The notes beneath the pieces are model-generated. The model made no database searches, was not told where the DNA came from, and saw only the letters and a program-made list of their open reading frames with translations. The position numbers and the translations under genes were made by a program. This document shows positions 36,452 through 47,800 of a stretch of DNA of 64,000 nucleotides, one piece after another. The stretch's first letter is position 1. Every line of letters starts with the position of its first letter. Origin of the DNA: RGIG9379 sp031553005 (lineage in GTDB: Bacteria > Bacteroidota > Bacteroidia > Bacteroidales > Paludibacteraceae); the NCBI GenBank assembly GCA_031553005.1, contig JAVBMA010000010.1, forward strand, positions 62,001 to 126,000. The letters run 5' to 3'.

Positions 36452-38494
36452 TTATCTAACCGTCACATTTTTTGAATACACCTTTCCCTGCATGTCTTTA
36501 ATCGCCAACATATACTCATAGGTTATATTGCGTTGGGCGGTCGGGTCTGCGGTTTCGCGCTGCCATTGTCCGGGCTTTTGCCAAAGGCTTAAAGTGTCTT
36601 CACCCTCTTTGCGGTAAATGCTGATAGAGCGGACTTCGGGTATCGTATGCTGCCATGTCAGCGCAATACCGCTTTCTGTACGGTTGGCTTTGAAATGGCT
36701 TATAGCAGCATTGGTTGCTTTAGCTTTGGATTTCACGGCTATTTCGGGCGATGGGTCGGATTCCAAACCGTTTTTGGTTGCAGATTTCACGCAATAGATA
36801 TAACTTGTACCGTTTACTACGGTTGAATCCAAGAATGATGTCTTTGTCAGGTCGGTAATGCTGGCAACCCGCTCCATGTTATCGTTTCCTTTTTCTTTGC
36901 GGTAAACGCGGAATGAATACACGGTTTCGTCGCGACCTGCCGCCCATTCCAACAGAACACCTTTTTCTGTGGATTCATATTTGGAAATGTACGGCGGCGC
37001 GGGTTTTACCACCTCCGGCTTTTCTAATTCCAACATTTCCGAAAGTTGGGACTGATTGTAACGCCTGTCGAGCGAAGCTACGGCATAATATACCTTAGCA
37101 TTCAGGTTATAAATGTTGATGGTGTCGGTAAAACTGTTGGACTGATGGGCAACATCATTGAGCGGAATCAGTTCTTCGCCTTGCGTTTGTGCGCGGTGAA
37201 TCCGGTAACCGTAAAAATCGGGTTCGGTATTTTTATCCCAAGTCAGATGTACTACGCCAAGCATATCTACATATCCTTTCAGTCCTGTGGGAACAGCAGG
37301 CGGTATGGTATCTTCCATTTGCAGCAAATGGGGAAATGAAATAGTAGGCTCTCCTTCTTTGGGAATGGCAGCTATTACCAAATAGCCTTCGGACAGTGGG
37401 TTTTTATGGGCAATTGTACGCTGCGTTGCGGGTATGTCTGCTATTGCTACGGAGAATGAGCTGTCGATGCCGATGGCTTGCCGCAATTCAAATCCTTTTA
37501 TTTCGTTGTTTCCGCGTTCGTCAAACTCCCAAGTTACATTGACACCGCCTTTATCGTCGGGCATCACTTCTTTGATAAAAGGCACATAGACGAGTTTGGC
37601 GCTTCCTTTTCCTTTGATGGTGTCGGAAGGTGCGCTTTCGTCGCCAAAAGGTGTAATACCTAACAGGCGGTAATAGTAGGTTTTACCGTTGGTGATGCTG
37701 TCGGTGTAAAACATGCGGTCGCTTCCCATAATGTTAGTAAGCGCGGTTTTGGATACGCGGGTAAAGTTCCGGTTGTCTTCGGAACGCTCCAAATGATAGG
37801 CATTGAAGTATGACAGCATGTTTTTATAATCCCATGTGAGCAATACGCTGCCATTGCCCCAAACTCCCGTTAAGTCGAGCGGACGGGGAAGTGCCGTATA
37901 GTCGTTTAAACTGACATACGAGCTTCCTATTTCTACTTTCTTATATTTTGAATCGGCTTCTAAAGGAATAACCTGATACAAATACCGTTCGCCTTTTTTG
38001 ACTGTTTTATCTTCGTATCCCCAGCCTGCGAACATTGCGGCAGGGAAAGACATCTCGGCGGCTATGAGCGACATGGAGTAGCGTTGTTCCTGCTCTTGCG
38101 AGAGGGCTATGATTTGGCTGATATTGCTTTGTCCGCCGGATACTTCAAAGGAATCGCCATACAAGGCTTGGGCGATGATAGCGGCGTAGTTGTCTTGTTG
38201 CGCGATATTTTGCCAGTCGTCAAGGGGATGGGGTTTGAGGACAGGGACAAGCACGGTCTTCTCCGGCACGGACAGCACAACGCCATCCCGCACAATGGTA
38301 TGCCGGACAATAGAAAATCCGTGTTTGTTGGTAAAGTACCATGCGGATGGGGAATTGACCGCCCAACGAAGTTGTATTTTATCTTTTTGTACATTGGCCC
38401 GCAAGGATACTTTGATGGTATCGCCTTCGGCGGCTTGTGCGCTTAAGGATAAGAACAGAAATGCTACGGTAAGTATGGAATATATTTTTTTCAT
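36452..38494 (-). CDS. Exported fibronectin type III protein
   Basis: 680 residues with a signal peptide (MKKIYSILTVAFLFLSLSAQA). After an N-terminal domain of ~200 residues come at least four fibronectin type III domains, seen from repeated patterns such as GSVLLTWDYKN, VHLTWDKNTEPDFYGYRI, GVLLEWAAGRDETVYSFRVY and GIALTWQHTIPEVRSISIY. No sorting domain follows: the protein ends with a short strand (GKVYSKNVTVR) completing the last domain. It is likely a periplasmic or surface scaffold protein. It lies between two lipoprotein genes and is presumably co-transcribed with them. Confidence 0.82.
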   Translation of the reverse strand: MKKIYSILTVAFLFLSLSAQAAEGDTIKVSLRANVQKDKIQLRWAVNSPSAWYFTNKHGFSIVRHTIVRDGVVLSVPEKTVLVPVLKPHPLDDWQNIAQQDNYAAIIAQALYGDSFEVSGGQSNISQIIALSQEQEQRYSMSLIAAEMSFPAAMFAGWGYEDKTVKKGERYLYQVIPLEADSKYKKVEIGSSYVSLNDYTALPRPLDLTGVWGNGSVLLTWDYKNMLSYFNAYHLERSEDNRNFTRVSKTALTNIMGSDRMFYTDSITNGKTYYYRLLGITPFGDESAPSDTIKGKGSAKLVYVPFIKEVMPDDKGGVNVTWEFDERGNNEIKGFELRQAIGIDSSFSVAIADIPATQRTIAHKNPLSEGYLVIAAIPKEGEPTISFPHLLQMEDTIPPAVPTGLKGYVDMLGVVHLTWDKNTEPDFYGYRIHRAQTQGEELIPLNDVAHQSNSFTDTINIYNLNAKVYYAVASLDRRYNQSQLSEMLELEKPEVVKPAPPYISKYESTEKGVLLEWAAGRDETVYSFRVYRKEKGNDNMERVASITDLTKTSFLDSTVVNGTSYIYCVKSATKNGLESDPSPEIAVKSKAKATNAAISHFKANRTESGIALTWQHTIPEVRSISIYRKEGEDTLSLWQKPGQWQRETADPTAQRNITYEYMLAIKDMQGKVYSKNVTVR

Positions 38495-38593
38495 TTATTA
38501 TTTTTTCCATAGACAATAAGTCTATTTGTCTTTGTTTTTTTACTGAAAAATTTGACATTCTGAAACACACTGGCAAACATTACAGGTTTGTGA

Positions 38594-39061
38594 TTATTTT
38601 TTCTTTAGGAGTTCTGTTCGTGTAGCACTAATTATTACAGTTTCCGTTGGAACGCCAGGATAATAGCCATCATCATAGCTTACATTATTTTGTATATGCG
38701 AAGTCCAATCTTCAGGTGTTGACGACAAGGTTCTTTTATCATCAGATAATGTATATATCTCCCCTTCAACAGTAAGAATATTTCCGTTGATAGAATAGGT
38801 CCCGGTTTCTCCGTCATATGTTAAATATGTTCCATCGTTGCGGAAGGTAAGGCTCCAACTAGGTTCTCCTGATCTGAAATGTTTATCTTCAATAATTTTG
38901 TCGTATTCAGGATTACCTGTATTAACCTTAACAATTTTCCCTCCATCATACCATTCTCCAACGATAGGGTTATTGTCATCATCACTGTCGCACGAAATGC
39001 AAAAACCAGCCACTAAAAGGCTTATTAAAAAAATTGTAATTGTTTGAATTGATTTTTTCAT
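38594..39061 (-). CDS. Small lipoprotein, lipocalin-like
   Basis: 155 residues. A hydrophobic signal ends in the lipobox VAGFCISC (Cys near 24), followed by an acidic linker (DSDDDNN). The mature part (IVGEWYDGGKIVKV, DGTYLTYDGETGTYSINGN) shows the strand-turn pattern of a lipocalin-like barrel. It is similar in build to its neighbours at 35919-36395 and 39187-39666, which suggests local duplication and divergence. Its function is unknown. Confidence 0.68.
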   Translation of the reverse strand: MKKSIQTITIFLISLLVAGFCISCDSDDDNNPIVGEWYDGGKIVKVNTGNPEYDKIIEDKHFRSGEPSWSLTFRNDGTYLTYDGETGTYSINGNILTVEGEIYTLSDDKRTLSSTPEDWTSHIQNNVSYDDGYYPGVPTETVIISATRTELLKKK

Positions 39062-39186
39062 AACTAATTGTTTAAGTTGTTTTTAATTTTATTTTTTGTC
39101 ATGCTTGTTTGTGTGTTTCAAATATGTCAAAAGAGCAATTAATTTGTATTGTTTTTGAGCTACCTGTCGGTGTGATCATTCTATTT

Positions 39187-39666
39187 TTATTTTCGCTTGT
39201 AGGTGTAGTTTTCCATTATCGCTATACCCGTAGCTTCATCTATTGATATGAAACGCTCTAGAGTAAGAAAACCGTCTTCAAAGTTGTTGTATGTCTTAAA
39301 TTCTGCTTTTTCATTGGTCTTGCTTCTGACAGTAGTAAGAATACCACCAGCCAAGTCCTTCCATGCCCATTTTCCTGTTATTGCCTCTTCTCCTGTTTGT
39401 ATTTGTTCGTATGTACCATTGGCATTAAGAATCAATACAGGTGCATTTTCTGTGAATATAGTTCTGGATGTCTCCCCTATAAGCGAATAAGATTCTCCAT
39501 ATTGGTTTTTTTCGTAATCATATTCCGAAAAACTCAAAGATGTGGCTTCCCATGTTCCGACAAACTTTGCCGGATGTTCGTCCTGCTCATCATCTTTACA
39601 ACTCACAAGTGTTAGCGTACTTGCAGTAAATAAAGCTACTGCTGCTATCAAAAAAATCTTTTTCAT
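39187..39666 (-). CDS. Small lipoprotein, lipocalin-like
   Basis: 159 residues. The signal ends in LTLVSC (Cys near 23) and is followed by KDDEQDEHPAKFVGTWEAT, the usual start of Bacteroidota lipocalin-like lipoproteins. A GTYEQIQTGEEAITGKW segment matches the ..GTYS..G.. pattern of the same family. Downstream of the immunity-like gene by 277 bp, in which no gene or clear signal was found. One of three small lipoproteins in the block. Confidence 0.7.
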   Translation of the reverse strand: MKKIFLIAAVALFTASTLTLVSCKDDEQDEHPAKFVGTWEATSLSFSEYDYEKNQYGESYSLIGETSRTIFTENAPVLILNANGTYEQIQTGEEAITGKWAWKDLAGGILTTVRSKTNEKAEFKTYNNFEDGFLTLERFISIDEATGIAIMENYTYKRK

Positions 39667-39943
39667 AAGTTTTTTAATTCTTTGTTATTAATATTTTATT
39701 TTCTCATTAATTTCTATTTCTTAAACTGATACAGGTTTGCACATCTGCGCCAGCCAGAGTCTGTGTTTTTAGAGCTTTCTTTTGAATGTGGGTTTCTTTT
39801 GTTCTTTGGGTGTTTCTTGATTATTTTAATATTCATCATTATTTCCTTTTCTATTTCTGATTTGCATGCGATAACACTTGCTTTTAGCGACATAAGCAGG
39901 GTCTATGCCACAGTTATTGTACGCTACACTCAGTAGGAGAACA

Positions 39944-40285
39944 TTACCTGTTTTCTGATATTAAGAAATCTTTCAGAATGCCAATTTGAAAAGAAAGATT
40001 TTTCTTTGTTGTTTCTGTAGCGTTAATAACTTTTCTATCATATTGCCAAAGAGGAAATTTCTTTCCATCAATATATATATATATAGAAAAATTATATCCC
40101 ATATCTCCTTCAAATTGTACTAAAATATTTTCTTCTTTGTTTTCAATATTAATCCACCAGTTTCCAGCATAAAAACCACTTTTAGTCTCTTTATAATCTT
40201 TCAACTCTTTGTCTAATATTTGTTTGACAAAACTTAGACTATCTTCTGAATTTAAAATATTATTTTCTACCATATCACTTTCCAT
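39944..40285 (-). CDS. Probable immunity protein of the toxin-like gene upstream
   Basis: 113 residues if started at 40285 (MESDMVENN), 109 from the ATG at 40273. No signal or membrane segment, so cytoplasmic. It is a single small domain with strands GFYAGNWWINIENKEENILV and YNFSIYIYIDG. I do not recognise the family. The start lies inside the 3' end of the 1526-aa gene (18-bp overlap), the standard place for an immunity gene behind a polymorphic toxin. The DNA is as AT-rich as the toxin-like 3' end of that gene, so both probably arrived together. Confidence 0.65.
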   Translation of the reverse strand: MESDMVENNILNSEDSLSFVKQILDKELKDYKETKSGFYAGNWWINIENKEENILVQFEGDMGYNFSIYIYIDGKKFPLWQYDRKVINATETTKKNLSFQIGILKDFLISENR

Positions 40286-43200
40286 GTATTTTCATTTATT
40301 TTGATAAAATCTTTAGCTCCTAAATCAATTAAGTATTCAGCTTCTCGTGATAAAAATTCATGTGATTCAACAATCCAAGGTTCATATGAAAAATAAAAAT
40401 CTTTATTTAATGCTTTTTGTTCATCAATGAATTGCTTATTTATTCGCCACATTTCATCTGGATTATTATATACGAATTTCTCAGCTTCTGCCCATTTTTC
40501 TTTACCTAAATCGAAATAAGTATATTCTTTTCCAGCTCTTTTTATATATGACGCTTCCCCTCCATCTAAATATTTTCCTAACATAACTTTTTCAGAAGAA
40601 GAGTTTTTGGTTGCAAAATTTACATACTCATTAATTTGCTGTTGAGAAAATCTAAAAGTCTTTTTGACCTTCCTTATATTCTCTGCCAATCTTTCACCAA
40701 TCTCGGGAAGATCTTTTACCAGGGCAGCTCCCGACATTACAGTAATAACCGTATTTCCTGTACCACGGGTAACTAAATGGGTACGCTCTCCGGTATCTGC
40801 ATTTTCGTCAAGTATAGTTTTCCATTGTTCTATATTATTTCCACTAGTAACGGTTATTACAACATCAACAAGTACAGGAACAAAGGTACTATAGTCATCG
40901 CCTATTTGATTTTTAATTTCTACAAATTGTGAATAAATCTCTTTACGCGTTTCCTTATCTACTACAATATTATATACTGTACATCCTAAACTAGTAACAT
41001 CCGTAACCTTTTGAGCGATAACTTCAAAGCTCCCTGTTACTAAACCTGGTCCATGAATAATTGATGAGGCTTCTGTTTTCGTTAAGTAAACCTTATCTTC
41101 TATTTCGCCTGTCTTTAATAAGGTGGTTGTTAAACCAACACCTTCTTGAATAATTTTGAAAAATGTAGAGTTATTTCCACCAATTTCTATTTTTTTACCG
41201 TCAGCAAAAATTTCATTATCATTTTTAAAAATAGGTGCTTTCTTTTCAAAATTATCAACATTGTATTCAAGCAGGAATTTATTCGTTTGTTCTTTTATGT
41301 GATTTGATAATGTTGGCAAATCAGCATTTTTTCCTGCAAATATTTTCAAATCTTTTTGAAAACCAAACGCTTGAATTTGAATTATCCCATCGTTATTTAC
41401 CGTATAACGCGTAAGTGTTTCTATGGATTTATCCGTCCATTTACCATTTTTTATATCATTATCAGAAATCCAATCTTCTATTTCTTCAAGTTGGTTATTA
41501 GTTAAGCGGTAGTATTTTAGAATATTGTCAATTGGATCCCATGAAGTTAATTCAATTGCTTGGGTAGATCTTGCATCCTTGTTCAAAGTCAAAAGATTAT
41601 CAAGCACTTGTTGTTTCCTTTTTGTATCAGAAGCGCAATAGTTTTGAAAGATTTTAATTCGTCCTATTTCGTTTATCGTTTCAAGTTCTTTTTTAGTAGT
41701 ATTCTTTATTTTTACTTTCGTTACACTAAATATATCTTCTAATTCAATTTTAATTTGATTAACAAGACAAATTTCATCTCCATTCATTACTTCTCCTTCC
41801 CAACTGGCAGCATATTTTTCTTTTCCGAAATAATAACCATCAAATACATAGTCATTTGTTTGGAAGGATATAAAGCTTTTGGCTTTATAAGTTTTATTGT
41901 TTATTCTAAACTTATAAAGATATCCTTGTTCTTTGTCCTTGCTGTCACAACAATACATTATTTCCGTATTAGCAGGAAGTCTGATTTTTTTGTTATTTGG
42001 CGCTAAACAAGTTATTGGCTGAGCAATAACAATACTATTGTTTTTTACCTGCATCGCCTCCTCATCCCCATCAAACACTCCATCAAAAATAGCAGGCACA
42101 CTCATTTCGTCCCATTGCCACTTGGCAAGAGCCGTGCTATTATGGTAGTCCATCAGGTTGTTGGTAGAGCCTTCGGTAGCTTGGGCTGTTTTGCCGTAGC
42201 TATCATCGAATGTGTGTCGGAGTTTCCATAAGCCGTGCCCAAGTTCGTGCGCCACTACATTGTTTATCTCTTTCTTGTCGAGATTGCTAAGGAAGATATA
42301 CCCGAACTGCTTACCACGCGGCATAAAACCGGCTGTATTACGGTTTTTTTCTACTCCGCTGTAATTCAACACAAAAATGTAACAGGCATCCTTTTGGTAT
42401 TTACTGCCTATCGCTTTTTTATAGGCGGTTTGCAGGCTGTCCATTTTGCTGTTGTAAGCCGTGAGCAAGCCGCTGCTCTTGTCAAAGAAATCTTTGTCGG
42501 TATGATAAGTAAATTTATCGGCAGACACCTCCCATGTTACTCCCACAGGATTGTATATCTTGTCCAATTCCTTTTTCAGGTCATCGGTATTTATGGCATA
42601 GTTGTTTACCGACACAACCACTACTTTAGGCGTTTGCCTGTCGTAACTAACCACATCGAGTTTACCCAGCGTTTCGTATTTGTCGTTACTTAATTTGTTC
42701 AGGGCGTAAATTTCCTGCACATCGTTGTTTTGTCCGGCAACCAGGGTAATGGCGTATGCTTTGTCCTTTTTGTTGTAAGCAGATTTAAAAGTGGTTCCCT
42801 GCGGCGTGGAGAAAATTACCTTTTCGGGGTCGAACTTGCTGTCGGTGGTAACAATTTTTATTTTAGCCGTCACGACATCGGTTTCGCCCACTGGCATAAA
42901 TTTCCAAGGCACATCATAAGGCTTTTCCGTACCGCTGTTTAAGTGGTCGTACACATTTTTATTCTCAATAATGCTTACGCTTTTATAATAGTCTTGCCAT
43001 TGGTCGAAAGCATATTTTCCATCGCCTTGTTCAAAGGTTACAATAGCGGTGTTGTAGGCTATATTGTTATCATCGAGTTTGGGCAACGCTTCGCCTTGCT
43101 TGCCCAGATAGGTAGCGGTAAGGCGTTTATTTCCGTCATCAACGCTTGGGGTTGCGCTACTGCCGGGTTCTGTTGAATCATCGGCAGGTTCTTCTATTTT

Positions 43201-44847
43201 ATACAGGTTGCCGTCTTTGTCTTTGACAATGAACGGAAAGACAACCTTCCCGTCATTTTTTGGCATTTCTACTTTTCCTGCGGATTGTCCGTCAGTGGTA
43301 TAAACCAACAATTCATCTGCCGATTCATCATAAGTAAAAACAGGATTTTCGGGAATGGTAAAATCCAGGCTAAGGTCAGGCATGATGATGCCGTTACGGG
43401 TATTGTCTACCACACCACCGTGGTCAAAGGCATCGAGGTCGGCAATCTGGCTATTGGTTTTGTCGTATTTGGCACGAATGATTCCGCCGACTTGTTGGCG
43501 GTCGGTGTTTACTATCAGGTTATCGAACTCAACGGCAAGCTTACTTTCAAATACCCAATTAACAGGTATCCAGCCTTCGCCCGCGAAATTACCGTTACTG
43601 CCCGATACTTTGGTTACAGTCATCGGGAAGTCGCCGCCTACAATGACTTCTTCGCCTACGCGCAGTTCGGGCAGCATTTCCTGATTGGATAAATCGATAG
43701 CCGGAACCACTCCGCATTTACCCAAGTCTCTTGCTCCGATAGAGGCTTCGCTGATTCCGGAATATACGGGTTGTCCGCCTTGCGCGCATATGCCTCCAAC
43801 GCGGTATTCGTAAGTAGTACTGCGTTGCAATGCTTTTAAGGTGGCGGCGGTTTCTTTGGTATTCAGGGTTTGCCATTCGCCCGAAGTGGCTGTTTTGGAG
43901 CGGTATTGCACCACATATTCGGAGTTACCCGCTGCACCTGCCCACGAAAGGTTGATGTTGCGGTCTTTTACCACCGCACTGCAATTCAACGGCGAAAGGC
44001 AGTTAATCTGCGTTTTGAAAAACCATATTTCGCTATACCCGTTGTTTTCAAACAGGTTTACTTCGTCTACACCGTCTTTGGCAATAGCCCTTATTCGCCA
44101 GCCGTATGTTTTGTCCGGGTCGAGCGGAGGCAGCATGGGCGTGTACATAAGGTTGGTAAACAGCAACTTTTCCTGGTATATAACCGGGGAATACAGGAAT
44201 GCGGATTGCGGAGCGGCTCCGTTGTTAGGCAATTCGCGCAATTCAAATTCGTATTCTACCTGGGCAAGGTTTTTATGTTGCGGTGTCCATTGAAATTTAA
44301 GGTTCAGCGGATCGCGGAAGGCTACAAATTCGCCATTGCCGGGCAAACTCAACAACGGTGGTTTTTGGGCTACCAGCCATACACGGGCGGTCGCGGGCAG
44401 CGAGAGTTGTTTTCGGGTATATTTCTCAATTACCTGAAAGGTAAATTCTACTAATCCGTCAGGTAGCTTTCCTTGGTTCATGTAACCTTGCTGTGTGATA
44501 TTCTGCGGTTGCAGATAAGGTGCTAGGTCGTCTTGGGTAAGGCGTGTAAGAACACCTTGTGTCAGGGTAATAGTCGGAAAATATACTCCTTGTTTGCTTT
44601 GTATTTTCAGTCCACTGGCAGTTGTGATTGTCATTTGCAACTCCACATCTATGGTGGGGCGTTGCTGGTCGCGGTTGAGCAGGACAACTACCAGCTTTTC
44701 TTTGGATGTGCTGTAATAATCGCTTAACTGGTTGCTGTAAGGCGGCAGTGCATATACATTCACCTGTATGGGGTAGGTTTGGGAAAAAGCACTTAATGCT
44801 ATCAGCCAAACTATTAATAATAGATATATCTTTTTTATCTTATTCAT
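40267..44847 (-). CDS. Large exported fibronectin/metallopeptidase protein with a toxin-like C-terminus
   Basis: 1526 residues with a signal peptide (MNKIKKIYLLLIVWLIALSAFS). The N-terminus (YPIQVNVYALPPYSNQLSDY) resembles the TANFOR domain named after Tannerella forsythia surface proteins. Fibronectin type III domains follow at ~170-380 (NINLSWAGAAGNSEYVVQYR). A zinc metallopeptidase of the metzincin kind lies near residue 870, with HELGHGLWKLRH. After about residue 930 the DNA turns AT-rich, and the last ~140 residues (from KKTFRFSQQQINEYV) form a compact domain that reads like a polymorphic-toxin tip. A cytoplasmic immunity-like gene overlaps the 3' end. There is no T9SS sorting domain. 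It is probably a contact-dependent effector; the activity of the tip is unknown. Confidence 0.78.
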   Translation of the reverse strand: MNKIKKIYLLLIVWLIALSAFSQTYPIQVNVYALPPYSNQLSDYYSTSKEKLVVVLLNRDQQRPTIDVELQMTITTASGLKIQSKQGVYFPTITLTQGVLTRLTQDDLAPYLQPQNITQQGYMNQGKLPDGLVEFTFQVIEKYTRKQLSLPATARVWLVAQKPPLLSLPGNGEFVAFRDPLNLKFQWTPQHKNLAQVEYEFELRELPNNGAAPQSAFLYSPVIYQEKLLFTNLMYTPMLPPLDPDKTYGWRIRAIAKDGVDEVNLFENNGYSEIWFFKTQINCLSPLNCSAVVKDRNINLSWAGAAGNSEYVVQYRSKTATSGEWQTLNTKETAATLKALQRSTTYEYRVGGICAQGGQPVYSGISEASIGARDLGKCGVVPAIDLSNQEMLPELRVGEEVIVGGDFPMTVTKVSGSNGNFAGEGWIPVNWVFESKLAVEFDNLIVNTDRQQVGGIIRAKYDKTNSQIADLDAFDHGGVVDNTRNGIIMPDLSLDFTIPENPVFTYDESADELLVYTTDGQSAGKVEMPKNDGKVVFPFIVKDKDGNLYKIEEPADDSTEPGSSATPSVDDGNKRLTATYLGKQGEALPKLDDNNIAYNTAIVTFEQGDGKYAFDQWQDYYKSVSIIENKNVYDHLNSGTEKPYDVPWKFMPVGETDVVTAKIKIVTTDSKFDPEKVIFSTPQGTTFKSAYNKKDKAYAITLVAGQNNDVQEIYALNKLSNDKYETLGKLDVVSYDRQTPKVVVVSVNNYAINTDDLKKELDKIYNPVGVTWEVSADKFTYHTDKDFFDKSSGLLTAYNSKMDSLQTAYKKAIGSKYQKDACYIFVLNYSGVEKNRNTAGFMPRGKQFGYIFLSNLDKKEINNVVAHELGHGLWKLRHTFDDSYGKTAQATEGSTNNLMDYHNSTALAKWQWDEMSVPAIFDGVFDGDEEAMQVKNNSIVIAQPITCLAPNNKKIRLPANTEIMYCCDSKDKEQGYLYKFRINNKTYKAKSFISFQTNDYVFDGYYFGKEKYAASWEGEVMNGDEICLVNQIKIELEDIFSVTKVKIKNTTKKELETINEIGRIKIFQNYCASDTKRKQQVLDNLLTLNKDARSTQAIELTSWDPIDNILKYYRLTNNQLEEIEDWISDNDIKNGKWTDKSIETLTRYTVNNDGIIQIQAFGFQKDLKIFAGKNADLPTLSNHIKEQTNKFLLEYNVDNFEKKAPIFKNDNEIFADGKKIEIGGNNSTFFKIIQEGVGLTTTLLKTGEIEDKVYLTKTEASSIIHGPGLVTGSFEVIAQKVTDVTSLGCTVYNIVVDKETRKEIYSQFVEIKNQIGDDYSTFVPVLVDVVITVTSGNNIEQWKTILDENADTGERTHLVTRGTGNTVITVMSGAALVKDLPEIGERLAENIRKVKKTFRFSQQQINEYVNFATKNSSSEKVMLGKYLDGGEASYIKRAGKEYTYFDLGKEKWAEAEKFVYNNPDEMWRINKQFIDEQKALNKDFYFSYEPWIVESHEFLSREAEYLIDLGAKDFIKINENTWKVIW

Positions 44848-44870
44848 ATTTTATGCAATTAATACAGGCT

Positions 44871-47800
44871 TTACTTAATGAAATTCTTAAACTCAAAGTT
44901 TGCCTTGCTTCCTTTTACATCTCCCGGCATTACATATTGCAGGATAATCGGATATTGCCCTGCGGAAATGAACGGGAATGTAGCGGTGGCAAACCTGAAG
45001 TAAGTGTCTCCGCCCTGACTTATCAAATCATTAATAACCTGGCTTTGCAAATCAATAAAGTCGGTCTTATAATATTGTGGTAAGTTATAACAGTACGGGA
45101 ACAGCGTTTTATATATTCCTGAAAAATCGTTGTTTTCTGCTTTGGTTAAATAAGTAGAGATAACAGGAACAGCCTTTGCAGGTGGAACACCCGTTTCTTC
45201 CGCATCTGTACGGCTCACTGTGAACCGTGAAGCAACAGGATAATTTTGATACAGCAGCGGATATATCTTTTCCTGGTAATAATAGTCGGTTAAAGTAGCC
45301 CGGGCATCAATCAGCGGTTTGTTTTCCGTACGGTCTGTACCGACCAGTTCGGACAGGTCAAAGCCTTCCATCTCTTTGGTTTCGTAGCGGAATGCGAGTA
45401 CATCGGACGACAGTTTGACAACAATAGCGTCTTTTTGTTTGATGGCGTTTATTTTCTGGTTGAATGTGTTATAAACGCTGGTTGCAAAGTCGTATGACAG
45501 CAATGATTTACCAACATCGGTGCGTGTTTCGGCAGAGGCTTGTTTTTTATTAATATCAATATTACCCAAATCGGCATCAGCCAATACGGTGCTTGTTGTG
45601 GTTGTTGCGGCAGCCGGAGACTGACCGTTTTTACTCATGGAAACAATTCGCAGCGTATATGCCGTTTTATTATTCAGATTCGGAACGGTATAGTCGATGC
45701 GTTTTAATCCTTCGTTATATCTGAAATCCACGGCTTGTTTGTTGCCTTTTTCATCTTCAAGCACGACTTGGTTTTTCAAATCTGCCGGGAACAGATAGCT
45801 TTGTCCGTATTGTAACTGGATATATCCTTTGGTTGATTCGTTTTTCAAATAGTATTTCTGGTCGATAACCGGATAGGCATACAATACATTTTCTGCCGGA
45901 ATATCTTTCGGGGCATCGGAAGTAACAAAAGTAACTGTTTTGATTTCGGCAGCTTCCTGTCCTGATGTATAAACAGGATTCCATCTGCCGTTTTTCCATT
46001 CTTCAAATACTACTTTGACGGTAGCTGTTACTTGTTTTTGCGGTGGTAATATTTCGTGCGAGTAGAACGAAACGGCATCTTTAGCACTGTTCCATTTTAA
46101 GTTACCGATAATATTGGTTCCGTCGTCAAGGACAAATTCACGAAGTTTGATACGGAATGTTTTTTCTCCATCGTCGTCCTGTACATTGAAGGATTTTTCA
46201 ATAGCCATGTTAAAGGTGGCTTGTGGCGCGGTAAACACGCTGATATCACTGGCTCCGGTACTTGGCGAGAGGTCATTTATCATCGCCATATCCAACGGAC
46301 TGCCGCCTGGAATGACTAACTCGCAGACTTCGCCGACGGATATTTTAAAGCGGCAGTTTACATTGACCAATCCGCCCAACAGGCTTGCGCGTGCTGCCAG
46401 GTAGGCTTTGAATGACGAGGGATTGGGCAACATGGCTTGCATCAGGGCAGCGACATCGGCGGTAATAATCGGTAGTTTGGCTTTCATAAACCACAGGTTT
46501 ACTTTCACGCCTAACTCACCGTGCATATAAGCGTAGGCTTGTCCGTTGGCATACCAGCCGTCCAGTCCGATAGCACCCGAGCGGCCTTTACATTGTGCTT
46601 CGCCGTAGTCTTTGAGCATAAGGTCAAAGCCCATGCCCATTGAATAGTTGGCATACAGTATCAGGAAGGTCAAATCGCCTGTAGAGATACTGATGTTGGC
46701 TCCGAATGCAAATCCGTTACCTGCGCCTAATGAATTAAGGCTGCTCATATAATCGAGGTTGGCGGGGACTTCGCCCAATATACCTGCAACTTGTGGTGGC
46801 AAGCCGGGCGAAGCGGGAATATTGGTTCCGACCATCAGGTAAGAGCCTGTCTCCACGCTGACGCTTCCGATTCCGATTTTCAATCCGATACGGTCGCTTG
46901 GGGTTCCCATGTGTACATACCATTCTCTCGGGTCGATGTGCATAACGGCATAACCTGCACGGTTGCCTTGTCCAACGCCTTGCATAAAGCCGCCCAGCAT
47001 GCTTACATATAATTCAAATGTGGCGTGGAAGGAGGATTCGGCAAAATTGAACTGCATACCGACTGATGCCATAATACCGTTTTGTCCTTGCACTTTATCC
47101 TTGTCTGCTGTGGCTGAAGCTGCTTCATTCGGATTGTATTGCTTTAATTGTTGAAGCTTCTTCACCATTTCGGGATTGCCTTTGGTAAATTCTTTTTCTT
47201 TATTTAGAATAGTGGCATATTTTTCTCCTACTACTTTTTGGAAGTTTTCTGTTCCGGGTATGGCTCCTGCAAATTTGGCGTAGCCGTAGAATCCGGCATA
47301 GGACAGACCGCCAGTGGTATTGAAGGCTATTTCAAAAGTGGCTTCTCCCTGGATTACTTCTTTCTTAGGCACAGCAAACATGGCAGATGCTTTAATGCCT
47401 AAAGCGGTATTGGCATCGGGCACATAGGTGATAGAGGTAGAAGAAATGGAACTGCCTGTTGATTTTGTCAGGTCGGGTTTCATCTTGTAGGTAATACCAC
47501 CGCCAAAACCAATCAGGTTAAACGATGGTGGAAAAACGGTTATGCCCATACCCGGAAGTTCTGCCATCCCGTCCACAAACCAGTACCGGAAATCGGTGCG
47601 TCCAAACATACCGCGCACTTTTACTTTCAAGCCCGTCAGTACCTTGTCGAATCCCATTTCAATATCGCCTCTGAATCCGTCGCCGTAAACAGGGTCTTCG
47701 CGCAAAATGTCCAACCCTCCTTTTAAATAGAAAGTTTCGGCTATCTTGGCGTCTAATTGTATCTGGCTGATGTCCACATGGTCGTATTTCCACCGTTGCA

